Shown: piece by piece, positions 18,226 to 27,839 of the stretch
How the letters are laid out: each line of letters opens with the position of its first letter
Position numbering within the stretch: the first letter of the stretch is position 1
Assembly (NCBI GenBank): GCA_036271795.1
Contig: DATAZY010000087.1
Location: 1-64,000, forward strand
Reading direction: 5' to 3'
Length of the DNA stretch: 64,000 nt
DNA from: Galbitalea sp036271795
Lineage (GTDB): Bacteria > Actinomycetota > Actinomycetes > Actinomycetales > Microbacteriaceae
The notes under the pieces: generated by a model
The model's database searches: none
What the model was told of the DNA's origin: nothing
The model's input: the letters and a program-made list of their open reading frames with translations, nothing else
Translations under genes and position numbers: made by a program

Positions 18226-18304
18226 CGGGGGTCCTTTGTGGCTCTTCGAAACGGGTGTATTCCGAAGCCAAGGGTAGTGCTCAGCACCGCACCATCCCAG
18301 TTGG

Positions 18305-18601
18305 CTAGTGAACCTCGGCGACAATCTCCAGGGTCCACGGGCCGTTCACGCCGACCCAGCACTCGCCGCGGGACTCGACGCCAGCCGTCACCGCCGACAT
18401 CCCCAGAAACCGAGCCCACCGAATGCACGCGCCGATATCCGATTCGACTCGAGGCGTCCCCTCGACGAGCGTTTCGCCGTTGTAGCGGACGAAGACCCAG
18501 TCGAGTTCCGGCAACTTAAGATCGTGAGCCAGTTCGCGAAAAGTCTCGATAATCGAATCCACGTCGGGATCGCTGTGGTGCAAGAGCGGCGCATGCGACA
18601 T
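18305..18601 (-). CDS. Hypothetical protein, 98 aa
   Basis: A small acidic protein (MSHAPLLHHSDPDVDSIIET at its start) with alternating helix and strand character and no domain I recognise. ATG 18601 follows GGGGGA by a few bases, a usable ribosome site. It sits alone, 79 bp before the PAP2 start on the same strand. Coding composition is normal for this genome, so I think the gene is real, but I cannot assign a role. Confidence 0.62.
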   Translation of the reverse strand: MSHAPLLHHSDPDVDSIIETFRELAHDLKLPELDWVFVRYNGETLVEGTPRVESDIGACIRWARFLGMSAVTAGVESRGECWVGVNGPWTLEIVAEVH

Positions 18602-18722
18602 GGTTCCCCCGCGGCTTCATCACGTCTACCTGATCGTTCGACGTCGATGTCTAACTAGAGAGATCAAGTTTCGCGCCGATCATGACGCGAACCGCTGCGC
18701 GACACGCTTACGCGAACGCGGG

Positions 18723-19370
18723 CTAGTTGGACTTCGCTGCAAGCACGAACGCCTGCGGCCGACGCTCGGGTGCCTGTGGCTCACGCACTACCTGGGCCGC
18801 GATCGTAAAGTGCGCCAGGCGAAGGACGGTCGCGATCTCGTTCGGATCGAACAACTGCAGATCGATTTCCACGTCGTGACCGTAGGACCTGGTCACTCGT
18901 ACCGGGCCCTCGCCGACATGCATTCCGATCAACAGCACCCCGCCTGGACGAAGCACTCGATGGAAGTCCATAAATACGCCGGGAAGCTCTTCTGGCGGCG
19001 TGTGGATGATCGAGTACCACGCCACAACCCCGGCCAGCGACGCATCGGCAAATTCGAGTCGGCCAAGTGATCCAACGGCGAACCGCAGTTCCGGGTAGCT
19101 GTCTCGAGCGACCTCGACCATCCCCGGCGACAGGTCGATTCCGCTGGCATCGACGCCGCGCGACACGAGATAGTTGGTGATTCGCCCCGGTCCTGCGCCG
19201 ACGTCGAGTACGGGACCTCCGCCGTTCTCGAGAACTCGCGCGATAAAGCTATCGATCGCCGCGACGTCGAGAATTGCCTCCGCCGACAACCCGGGAATCA
19301 ACTCTGCATAGGAGGACGCAACCGTGTCGTAGGCCGCTCGAACCTCGTTGTGGTCTGGTCCCGCCGTCAT
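18723..19370 (-). CDS. Class I SAM-dependent methyltransferase
   Basis: A 215-residue Rossmann-fold methyltransferase. Motif I is PVLDVGAGPGRIT (about 54-66), the acidic residue ending strand 2 is in ASGIDLSPGMVEVA, and the post-motif FHRVLRPGGVLLIG is typical of UbiE/Methyltransf_11 proteins that act on small molecules. It starts at ATG 19370, 5 bp after the stop of the DsbA-like gene, so the two are probably one transcript. The substrate is unknown. Confidence 0.9.
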   Translation of the reverse strand: MTAGPDHNEVRAAYDTVASSYAELIPGLSAEAILDVAAIDSFIARVLENGGGPVLDVGAGPGRITNYLVSRGVDASGIDLSPGMVEVARDSYPELRFAVGSLGRLEFADASLAGVVAWYSIIHTPPEELPGVFMDFHRVLRPGGVLLIGMHVGEGPVRVTRSYGHDVEIDLQLFDPNEIATVLRLAHFTIAAQVVREPQAPERRPQAFVLAAKSN

Positions 19371-19375
19371 CGCAA

Positions 19376-20305
19376 CTAGCTCGTCGGCGTGGGCGTCGGC
19401 GTCGGCTTCGGCGTCGAAGTGCCGGCGTTGAACTGTGACCCGGCCGTCTGCTCGACGAAGGCGGCGAAAGCGGACGCGCTGCCGACATCCGCGTCGGTTA
19501 TTGGATACTCGACGCCATCGACGATCACTGTCGGTGTTCCGGAGACGGATTTCACCGACGAGTCTGGCAGCGGACCGTTTTGTGCGCGCGTGGTCGCCGC
19601 AGCCACCCACCCCTTGAACTTCTCCTTATTCACGCACGTTGTGATCTGGGGGATGTCGTGAACCTTCGCGTCCTTGATGACGGCGAGTATCTGTGAATTG
19701 CTCAGACCAACCGTGTTTTCGGCCGGTTGTCTGGCATACATCTCCTGGGTGAAGGCCCAGTAGTCGTCCGGTGCATAGTTCGCGACACAGGCGGCGGCAT
19801 TCGCGGCTCGAGTCGAATACGCAGTTCCGAGCGAACTGCGATCCAGGATCGAGATGGGATGAATCTCAAGCGTCACCGCGCCCTTCTCGAGCCAGCTCGT
19901 CAGTTGGGTCTTGTTGGCGGTTTCGAACGCGTTGCACACAGGGCAGAAGTAGTCGAGGTAAATCCGGATGCTCACGACGTTCGACTTCTTGTCGCGCACC
20001 GTGGCGGTCGGCTTGCCATTCTCGGGAATGGCGGCCGTGCGGACTGCCTTCAGATCTTTGCCAATGACGATTCCATCGCTGCGCATGTTGAGCGGACCGG
20101 CGGCCGGCGGGCTGATGCTCGTCGTGACGACGAGTGCAATGACTCCGAGGATGACGAGAACCCCGACGATGATGCCGCCCTGAAGCAGAAACCGATTGCG
20201 TTTCTCTTTTTTACGCTGCAGGTCCCGCAGTTCGCGGGCCTTCTCGCGGGCGGCTTCGCGTCGCTGATTCGTGCCACCGCGATCGCCCGCTTCGCCGTAT
20301 GTCAT
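19376..20305 (-). CDS. DsbA-family membrane-anchored thioredoxin
   Basis: A 309-residue protein with a charged cytoplasmic N-terminus, one membrane anchor (about 42-64), and an extracytoplasmic thioredoxin-fold domain with the redox motif CPVC in YLDYFCPVCNAFE. SGTPTVIVDG carries the conserved cis-proline. The tail is a PTPTP-type low-complexity stretch typical of wall-spanning linkers. This family oxidises or isomerises disulfides in exported proteins. It is divergent from the sugar ABC ATPase gene and precedes the methyltransferase. Confidence 0.92.
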   Translation of the reverse strand: MTYGEAGDRGGTNQRREAAREKARELRDLQRKKEKRNRFLLQGGIIVGVLVILGVIALVVTTSISPPAAGPLNMRSDGIVIGKDLKAVRTAAIPENGKPTATVRDKKSNVVSIRIYLDYFCPVCNAFETANKTQLTSWLEKGAVTLEIHPISILDRSSLGTAYSTRAANAAACVANYAPDDYWAFTQEMYARQPAENTVGLSNSQILAVIKDAKVHDIPQITTCVNKEKFKGWVAAATTRAQNGPLPDSSVKSVSGTPTVIVDGVEYPITDADVGSASAFAAFVEQTAGSQFNAGTSTPKPTPTPTPTS

Positions 20306-20424
20306 CGACCCTCACTGAAGTTGGTGGCTGTTTGCACCTCAGGATAGTAGAAGCGCTGTCTCTGAATATTCCATCCGAGACAGGTGAGCATTGTCCGCAT
20401 TACTGCTTACCCCAGACCGGGTGA

Positions 20425-20450
20425 CATAATGGCCGGTGGCGCTTGCGCCA
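20425..20450 (+). promoter_or_regulatory. Putative promoter and leader hairpin of ABC ATPase gene
   Basis: CATAAT at 20425-20430 is close to the -10 consensus, followed by a perfect small hairpin TGGCGC-TT-GCGCCA (20437-20450) near the expected start of the mRNA. The leader to ATG 20507 would be about 70 nt. No good -35 box is visible. The hairpin could stabilise the message. Confidence 0.4.
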
Positions 20451-20506
20451 TCCATTCACTACGGATCGTCCGGCACGTACCTGCCGGTGAAGGAGTTCTT
20501 AAAATC

Positions 20507-21634
<1,128 letters not shown>

Positions 21635-21643
21635 TCGATTTGT

Positions 21644-21685
21644 GGGCCTGCCATCCCGAGATAAATATCTCGGGATGGCAGGCCC
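21644..21685 (+). terminator. Long perfect hairpin after ABC ATPase gene
   Basis: A 20-bp perfect inverted repeat (21644-21663 and 21666-21685) with a two-base centre begins 9 bp after the stop codon. There is no U-tract, which is common for actinobacterial terminators. It separates the ATPase gene from the DUF4032 gene on the same strand. Confidence 0.75.
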
Positions 21686-21711
21686 GATCGGCTTAAAGGG
21701 ATAGGCATCGA

Positions 21712-22989
21712 ATGGCCGGTTCGCTCAGCATCACATCGGCGATCGCGGATCCCGCCCTGCTCGATCTGCCGTGGAACCTTCCGCTCGAGCAGTGGCCGGA
21801 TGACACCATCGCGGCGCTCCCGAAGGGCATCTCGCGGCACCTCGTGCGGTTCGCGCACCTTGGCGGCTACATCATCGCCATCAAGGAGACATCCGCGGAA
21901 TTCGCCCAGCGAGAGTACGACATGCTCCGCACTCTTCAACGCATCGAAGTCCCCTGCGTCGAACCGGTCGCTGTCATCACCAATCGCACCGATGCGGACG
22001 GCAATGATCTGGATTCGGTCCTGGTCACCCGTCACCTCAAGTTCTCTCTTCCGTACCGCGCCCTCTACTCGCAGTCGCTCCGGCCGGACACCGCTACTCG
22101 CCTCGTCGACGCGCTCGCGGTGCTGCTGGTCCGACTGCACATCGTCGGCTTCTTCTGGGGCGACGTCTCGCTGTCCAACACGCTCTTCCGCCGTGACGCG
22201 GGTGCCTTCGCCGCATACCTGGTCGATGCAGAGACCGGCCAGCTCTACGACGGCCTCTCCAACGGGCAGCGAGAGAACGACCTGGAAATCGCGAGGGTCA
22301 ACATCGCGGGAGAACTCCTCGACCTGCAGTCCGGTGGGCGGCTGGATGAGGAACTCGATCCGGTCGAGATCAGCAACGGAATCGTCGCCGCCTATCGCAG
22401 CCTCTGGAAGGAGCTCACGGGCTCAGAAGAGTTCGACCAGTCGGAGCGCTGGCGGATCAACCGGAGGGTCGAGCGCCTCAACGAACTCGGGTTCGACATC
22501 GAGGAACTGACGATCAAGACCGACGAGAGCGGAACCCAGGTGCGCATTCAGCCCAAGGTCGTCGACGCCGGGCACCACTCCCGCCGGCTGCTGCGCCTGA
22601 CCGGACTCGACGCCGGAGAAAACCAGGCGAGGAGACTGCTCAACGACCTGGACTCGTACCGGGTGACCTTCGCCAAGAAGGATGCCGACGAAGAGATGGT
22701 CGCGCACGAATGGCTCGCGCAGGTGTTCGAGCCGGTCATCCGAGCCATCCCGAAGGATCTGCGCGGCAAACTGGAGCCGGCCGAAATCTTCCACCAGCTG
22801 CTCGACCACCGCTGGTACATGTCGCAAACGGAAGGTCGGGATGTTCCACTCGCGGAAGCACTGAACTCCTACGTCGACACGGTGCTGCGACACCGCCGGG
22901 ATGAGGCCACCGTCATCAGTCCGGTCACGGAGTCCATTACGCTTCCGATCGACGTCATTGACGAGGACGACTGGCGTCTCAAAGTCTGA
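21712..22989 (+). CDS. DUF4032 / kinase-like protein
   Basis: A 425-residue cytoplasmic protein. The first 230 residues look like an atypical lipopolysaccharide-kinase (WaaP/Kdo kinase-like) fold: IIAIKETSAEFAQREYDML resembles the Lys/Glu pair of the N-lobe, and LHIVGFFWGDVSLSNTLFR resembles the catalytic loop (usually HGDLHxxN; here WGDVSLSN). The second half matches the DUF4032 type. It lies 10 bp before an MMPL transporter gene, so both are probably co-expressed. The actual substrate is unknown. Confidence 0.8.
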   Translation: MAGSLSITSAIADPALLDLPWNLPLEQWPDDTIAALPKGISRHLVRFAHLGGYIIAIKETSAEFAQREYDMLRTLQRIEVPCVEPVAVITNRTDADGNDLDSVLVTRHLKFSLPYRALYSQSLRPDTATRLVDALAVLLVRLHIVGFFWGDVSLSNTLFRRDAGAFAAYLVDAETGQLYDGLSNGQRENDLEIARVNIAGELLDLQSGGRLDEELDPVEISNGIVAAYRSLWKELTGSEEFDQSERWRINRRVERLNELGFDIEELTIKTDESGTQVRIQPKVVDAGHHSRRLLRLTGLDAGENQARRLLNDLDSYRVTFAKKDADEEMVAHEWLAQVFEPVIRAIPKDLRGKLEPAEIFHQLLDHRWYMSQTEGRDVPLAEALNSYVDTVLRHRRDEATVISPVTESITLPIDVIDEDDWRLKV

Positions 22990-22999
22990 ACGGAGACCC

Positions 23000-25237
23000 A
23001 TGGGAGCGACCCCACGCCGGAGCCCGCTTGCCCGGATCGGCGCGACGAGTGCACGACATCCGTTCCTCTTTCTCGGTGGCTGGGTCCTCGTCCTCGCGGT
23101 GATCTTCGTGACGGCCATCCTCGGGCTCGGCGGACAATCGCTCTTCGGCAGACTCTCGAACGGAGCGCCGTCCGTCCAGGAAGAGAGCTATAAGGGTCAG
23201 CAGCTGCTGACGACAGGCACGAAGAGCACCACGTACACGCTCCTCATCCACAACGTCGACCTCGACTCCCCGGCCCTCGCGACGCTCGCGACTGACATCG
23301 GCAGGAACGCCGCTTCGTTCCCGCGAACGCGCTACGTCGATCCGCTCGCCGTTCCACTTCGCGCCGACGGATCCCGACAGCCCGCTCTCGCGCCCCTGTT
23401 CTCGACGGATGGCCGCGGCGTTCTGCTCTCCGTTTCGACCCTCGGCGTCGGCGACGCCGCCCCTACGGCGACAGCAGAGAAACAGGTTCGGACCCTGCTC
23501 GATTCAAGTGCGACGGTCGCCCGACGGGACTTCCCGCGCGCAACCGTCTCCGTCGGCGGCGGGGACCTGCTGCTTCAATCCCTGCTCGGGCAGTCGAGCA
23601 AGGACCTGGAGCGAGGCGAGACTGTCGCGCTGCCGATCGCGCTTGTCGTCATGCTGGTGGTATTTGGCGGATTCATCGCTGCCGGGCTGCCGCTCCTCGG
23701 CGCGCTCGCTTCGATCCTCGGCGCGTTCGGCGCGCTGTTCGCCACAACCTTCGCCACGGATATCGACGCCACCGTCATCAATGTCGTCACCGCGGTCGGG
23801 CTGGGACTCTCGATCGACTACGGACTCCTGTTGGTCAGCCGGTTTCGCGAGGAATACCGAAGCCGAGGCGGGGGCTCGGGACTCGACGCGGAGGGCAGAA
23901 GACTCGTCCGCGTCGAGGCGATCGGCGCCACCACCGGGAGCGCGGGCAGGACAGTGGCGTTCTCCGGCACGACGTTCGCCATCGCCTCGCTTGGGCTGCT
24001 CGTCTTCGAGCCCGCGGTGGTGCGTGAGATCGGCATCGCATCCGTTTTCGTCACTGTCTTCGCGATGCTGTCCGGACTCACGCTGATGCCGGCGCTGCTC
24101 AGCATCTCGGGCGAAAGACTCGCGCGACCCGGTGTATTCACTCGGATCCCCGGCATTCGCGGATTCATGGGCCGGTTTGGGGATGTCGCGCCGGACGACG
24201 GATTCTTCTCCCGACTGACGCGCAGGGTGCAGAAACATCCGGCGCTCGTGACCATCGCGTGTGCGGTCATCCTGCTGGCGATCGGGAGTCCGCTCCTGTC
24301 CCTGCAACTGGCCAACACGAGCGTGGACGCGATTCCGCGAGTGTCGACCCAGTACACCTTCACGACCACCGTGGTCGATGACTTTCCCGACGCGGCAACA
24401 CCCCGCATCGAGCTGGTGACCCGCACGAAAGCGGACGCGGTCGCGTGGGCGACCACCGTGAAAACGATCGCGGGCGTGAAATCGGTCGGGGCGCCGCAGC
24501 ACTCCGGGAGCGCGTGGGGCACGCTCGTCCGGGTCTCGGGCAGCGATGGTGTGACGGTCGTTCGGAGTATCCGCGCCGCGCCTCCCGCGTTTTCGCACTG
24601 GGTCACCGGGCTCGATGCGAGCACGGCCGATCTTGCCGACTCGCTCGTGCGCGGTTCACCCCTGGCCCTGCTCATCATCGTGCTCGGAACTGTCGTGCTG
24701 CTTTTTCTGATGACCGGATCGCTCATCGTGCCGCTCAAGGCGCTGATCGCCAGCGCTCTGTCGCTCGGCGCGTCCATGGGCGTCCTCGTGTGGGGGTTCC
24801 AGGACGGCAATTTCGCCCACATCCTGAACTTCGATGCTGCCCACGTCTACGGGGTCGATGTCATTGTGCTGCTGCTGACCATTGTGTTCGGCTTCGGCCT
24901 CGCAATGGACTACGAGATGTTCCTACTCAGCCGGATCAAGGAGCGGCGGGATGCGGGCGCCGCTCCGCGTGAGGCCATCGCGATCGGCCTGCAGCGATCC
25001 GGACGCATCATCACGTCGGCCGCCCTCATTATCATCGTGGTGTTCGCGGGCTTCGCCCAGGGCGACCTGATGATCATCAAACAGCTCGGAATCGCTCTGG
25101 CGGTGGCCGTGTTGTTCGACGCGACGCTCGTGCGCTGCCTGCTGGTTCCGGCCTTCATGACCTGGCAGCAGAACATCATGTGGTGGGCGCCGCGCTGGGC
25201 GAAACGCCTGCACGCCCGCATCGGCCTCAGCGACTAG
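23000..25237 (+). CDS. MMPL/RND-family transporter
   Basis: A 745-residue RND-type membrane protein with two repeats, each with one leading membrane helix, a large outside domain and a block of five to six helices. The MMPL signature VGLGLSIDYGLLLVSRFREE occurs in the first half and VFGFGLAMDYEMFLLSRIKE in the second, both with the proton-relay Asp-Tyr pair. Such proteins export lipids or hydrophobic compounds using the proton gradient. ATG 23000 has CGGAG just upstream. Substrate unknown; mycobacterial relatives move mycolate-related lipids. Confidence 0.93.
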   Translation: MGATPRRSPLARIGATSARHPFLFLGGWVLVLAVIFVTAILGLGGQSLFGRLSNGAPSVQEESYKGQQLLTTGTKSTTYTLLIHNVDLDSPALATLATDIGRNAASFPRTRYVDPLAVPLRADGSRQPALAPLFSTDGRGVLLSVSTLGVGDAAPTATAEKQVRTLLDSSATVARRDFPRATVSVGGGDLLLQSLLGQSSKDLERGETVALPIALVVMLVVFGGFIAAGLPLLGALASILGAFGALFATTFATDIDATVINVVTAVGLGLSIDYGLLLVSRFREEYRSRGGGSGLDAEGRRLVRVEAIGATTGSAGRTVAFSGTTFAIASLGLLVFEPAVVREIGIASVFVTVFAMLSGLTLMPALLSISGERLARPGVFTRIPGIRGFMGRFGDVAPDDGFFSRLTRRVQKHPALVTIACAVILLAIGSPLLSLQLANTSVDAIPRVSTQYTFTTTVVDDFPDAATPRIELVTRTKADAVAWATTVKTIAGVKSVGAPQHSGSAWGTLVRVSGSDGVTVVRSIRAAPPAFSHWVTGLDASTADLADSLVRGSPLALLIIVLGTVVLLFLMTGSLIVPLKALIASALSLGASMGVLVWGFQDGNFAHILNFDAAHVYGVDVIVLLLTIVFGFGLAMDYEMFLLSRIKERRDAGAAPREAIAIGLQRSGRIITSAALIIIVVFAGFAQGDLMIIKQLGIALAVAVLFDATLVRCLLVPAFMTWQQNIMWWAPRWAKRLHARIGLSD

Positions 25238-25263
25238 CCAGGTGGCGGGAGAATCTGTCCCCG

Positions 25264-25329
25264 GTGGCGGGAGAAAGCCGCACGCGGCGGGAGCGCACGC
25301 TCCCGCCGTGGCGCGCTTTCTCCCGCCAC
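25264..25329. terminator. Nested bidirectional hairpin between convergent genes
   Basis: An outer 15-bp inverted repeat (25264-25278 with 25315-25329) encloses an inner perfect 10-bp repeat (25286-25295 with 25298-25307). It lies between the converging MMPL and rlmB genes and can fold on either strand, so it can end transcription from both sides. A partial extra copy of the GGTGGCGGGAGAA arm occurs at about 25241-25253. Confidence 0.85.
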
Positions 25330-25330
25330 T

Positions 25331-25375
25331 GTTCTAGCTAGTTGGGGAGGGTGGTTCTAGTTAGGTGGGGAGGGT
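25331..25375. repeat. Tandem duplication of the rlmB 3' end
   Basis: Two 22-bp copies (25331-25352 and 25354-25375) differ at two bases. The right copy contains the last codons and stop of rlmB, and the left copy carries a second in-register end just downstream. This looks like a small tandem duplication of the gene terminus. Confidence 0.75.
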
Positions 25376-26380
25376 GCGGCGGTTGGCGATCTCGTAGAGT
25401 GCGACGCTCACGGCGATGCCGGCGTTGAGGGACTCCGTGGCCGAGGAGATCGGGATGGAGACCACGGCATCACAGGTCTCGGTGACGAGTCGCGACAGCC
25501 CTTTGCCCTCGCTGCCAACGACAAGAAGAACCGGTTCGTTGGCGAGCTGCAGCTCCGGGAGCGAGATATCCCCGCCGCCGTCGAGCCCGAGCACGAACAC
25601 CCCGCGCTCCTTGAATGCCTTAAGCGTCTGGGTGAGATTCGCAGCCATGGCCACGGGCGTTCGCGCGGCGGCGCCGGCGGAAGATTTCCACGCGGAAGCC
25701 GTCAACCCGACCGAGCGACGCTGGGGCACAATCACGCCCTGTCCGCCAAAAGCAGCGACCGACCGGATGATCGCCCCGAGATTGCGCGGATCGGTCACGC
25801 CGTCAAGCGCGACGAAGAGCGGCTTCCTGCCTCGACTGATCGTCAGTTCGAGCAGGTCGACCGGATGGGCGTACTCGTACGGCGGCACCTTGAGCGCAAG
25901 CCCCTGGTGCACCGAGTCGAACCCCGCGAGCCGGTCCAGCTCCGGTCGCATGACCTCGAGCACCGGGAGGCCGCGATGGTTGGCGAGGCTCAGAACTTCC
26001 TTGACCCTGTCATCCACTTCGATGCGAGTCGCCACATAGAGCGCGGTCGCGGGAATCCTGGCACGCAGCGCCTCGAGAACCGAATTGCGCCCGGTCACGA
26101 CCTCGGACTCATCGGCCGTCTTATTCCGGCCACGTGGTCGCGAATTCTGCGGCGCTCCACCACTCGATGTCGTGCGCGACCGCCCGCCCGATGCCTCGTA
26201 GCGCTCGGCCGCCGCCTTGCGTTTTCCCGCGGGATGATACGGACGGTCCTCGGCCTTCGGGGTCGGCTTCTTGCCCTCAAGCGCCTGCCTGCCCTGACCG
26301 CCCGAGCCGACCTGCTTGCCCTTGCTTCCCTGGCGCACGGCGCCCGGGCGACCCTTGCGGGCCCCGTCGGTGTTTTTCAC
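25361..26380 (-). CDS. rlmB: 23S rRNA 2'-O-methyltransferase RlmB (SpoU family)
   Basis: A 339-residue enzyme that methylates a ribose in 23S rRNA (G2251 in E. coli). The first 95 residues are a basic, disordered RNA-binding extension. The substrate-binding domain begins at VTGRNSVLEALRA, and the SPOUT knot carries the three family motifs: DPRNLGAIIRSVAAFGG, VVGSEGKGLSRL and IPISSATESLNAGIAVSVAL. I chose GTG 26380 (KNTDGARKG follows), 13 bp after the cysS stop. It is the last gene of the carD-ispDF-cysS-rlmB group. Confidence 0.93.
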   Translation of the reverse strand: MKNTDGARKGRPGAVRQGSKGKQVGSGGQGRQALEGKKPTPKAEDRPYHPAGKRKAAAERYEASGGRSRTTSSGGAPQNSRPRGRNKTADESEVVTGRNSVLEALRARIPATALYVATRIEVDDRVKEVLSLANHRGLPVLEVMRPELDRLAGFDSVHQGLALKVPPYEYAHPVDLLELTISRGRKPLFVALDGVTDPRNLGAIIRSVAAFGGQGVIVPQRRSVGLTASAWKSSAGAAARTPVAMAANLTQTLKAFKERGVFVLGLDGGGDISLPELQLANEPVLLVVGSEGKGLSRLVTETCDAVVSIPISSATESLNAGIAVSVALYEIANRRTLPT

Positions 26381-26393
26381 AAGATCACGGTTT

Positions 26394-27809
26394 TCACGGT
26401 TCGATGCTCCAATGTGTGCCGTCAGGCGAATCTTCAACCGTAACGCCTGCTGCGGCAAGTTCATCACGGATGCGGTCCGCCGCGGCAAAGTCGCGCGCCT
26501 CTCGCGCGGTCTTCCGGTCCTTGATCAGGCGTTCGACGAGGGCCGCAAGGGCCCGATCCGTCGGCGCGGACGTGATCGAGTGCCACTCCGGCGAGTGGGG
26601 GTTGATGCCGAGGACCTCCGTCATCGCCGTGACCTCGCCTCGAATGTTGGCGGCGTCGGCGAGGTCGTCGTCGTCGAGAGCCACGTTCCCGGCACGAACC
26701 CGGTCGTGCAGAACGGCGAGTGCCTGCGGAATCGCGAGGTCGTCATCCATCGCCTCGGCGAACTCGGGGGGCAGCACCGGTGCGCCGCTTCCACCAAAAC
26801 GGGTGTCCGCAAGGCGCCGATTCGCCCGATCGAGGAAGGTTTCGATGCGATCCAGCGCGGCCTCTGCCTCGACCAGGGCACCCTCGTGATAGTCAATTGT
26901 CGAGCGATAGTGCGCCGACCCGAGGTAGTAGCGCACAACCAACGCTCGCGCCTGGCCCAGGAACTCCGCTGCGAAGATCGAGTTGCCCAGGGACTTCGAC
27001 ATCTTCTGGCCGTTCACGTTCACGAGACCGTTGTGCACCCAGTAGTTGGCGAACGGGTCACCCGCGGCCGTCGACTGGGCTATCTCGTTTTCGTGGTGCG
27101 GGAAGCGCAGGTCGAGACCGCCACCATGGATGTCGAAGTGCGGACCGAGATACCGTGACGACATCGCGGAGCACTCGATGTGCCAGCCCGGACGGCCCGC
27201 GCCCCATGGACTCGCCCACGCCGCCGACGCCGGCTCGGTAGACTTCCAGCCCTTCCACAGTGCGAAGTCCTGGGGGGCGCGCTTGCCGCGCGGATCCGCG
27301 TCTGTCGCCGCCTCCATGTTTTCGGGCTTCTGTCTCGTGAGCACGCCGTAGGACGGCCAGCTGGCGGTATCGAAGTACACATCGCCGGACTCGTCGGCGG
27401 CGGGATAGGCGTGCCCGGTGTCGATCAGCCGGGCGATGAGCGTCTGCATCTCGGCAACGCTGGCGGTCGCGCGGGGTTCGTACGTCGGCTCGAGGATGCC
27501 CAGCCGGCGATACCCGTCACTGAACTCGAGCTCATACCGATAGGCGAGGGCCCACCACTCCTCAGACTCCGAAGCGTTGGCGAGAATCTTGTCGTCGATA
27601 TCCGTGACATTGCGAATGAGCGTGACCGTGAAGCCGCGATAGGCCAGCCAGCGGCGCCACAGGTCATAGACGAGCGCGGAGCGCAGGTGACCAATGTGCG
27701 GGGACGACTGAACCGTCGGCCCGCAGACGTAGATTCCGGCCTCACCATCGACCAGGGGGACGAAGTCTCTGAGGGCCTGCGCCTTGGTGTCGTAGAGCCG
27801 GATAGTCAC
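26394..27809 (-). CDS. cysS: Cysteinyl-tRNA synthetase
   Basis: A 471-residue class I aminoacyl-tRNA synthetase that charges tRNA-Cys. HIGH (SPHIGHLRS, about 37) and KMSKS (NGQKMSKSLGNS) motifs are present, together with the zinc ligand Cys in YVCGPTV and the Cys in WHIECSAM. Start is GTG 27809. The cysS-rlmB arrangement is common in actinobacteria. No oddities are visible. Confidence 0.97.
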   Translation of the reverse strand: MTIRLYDTKAQALRDFVPLVDGEAGIYVCGPTVQSSPHIGHLRSALVYDLWRRWLAYRGFTVTLIRNVTDIDDKILANASESEEWWALAYRYELEFSDGYRRLGILEPTYEPRATASVAEMQTLIARLIDTGHAYPAADESGDVYFDTASWPSYGVLTRQKPENMEAATDADPRGKRAPQDFALWKGWKSTEPASAAWASPWGAGRPGWHIECSAMSSRYLGPHFDIHGGGLDLRFPHHENEIAQSTAAGDPFANYWVHNGLVNVNGQKMSKSLGNSIFAAEFLGQARALVVRYYLGSAHYRSTIDYHEGALVEAEAALDRIETFLDRANRRLADTRFGGSGAPVLPPEFAEAMDDDLAIPQALAVLHDRVRAGNVALDDDDLADAANIRGEVTAMTEVLGINPHSPEWHSITSAPTDRALAALVERLIKDRKTAREARDFAAADRIRDELAAAGVTVEDSPDGTHWSIEP

Positions 27810-27839
27810 GGGGTCGAGTTTATCGGCGCGCCCCGGACG

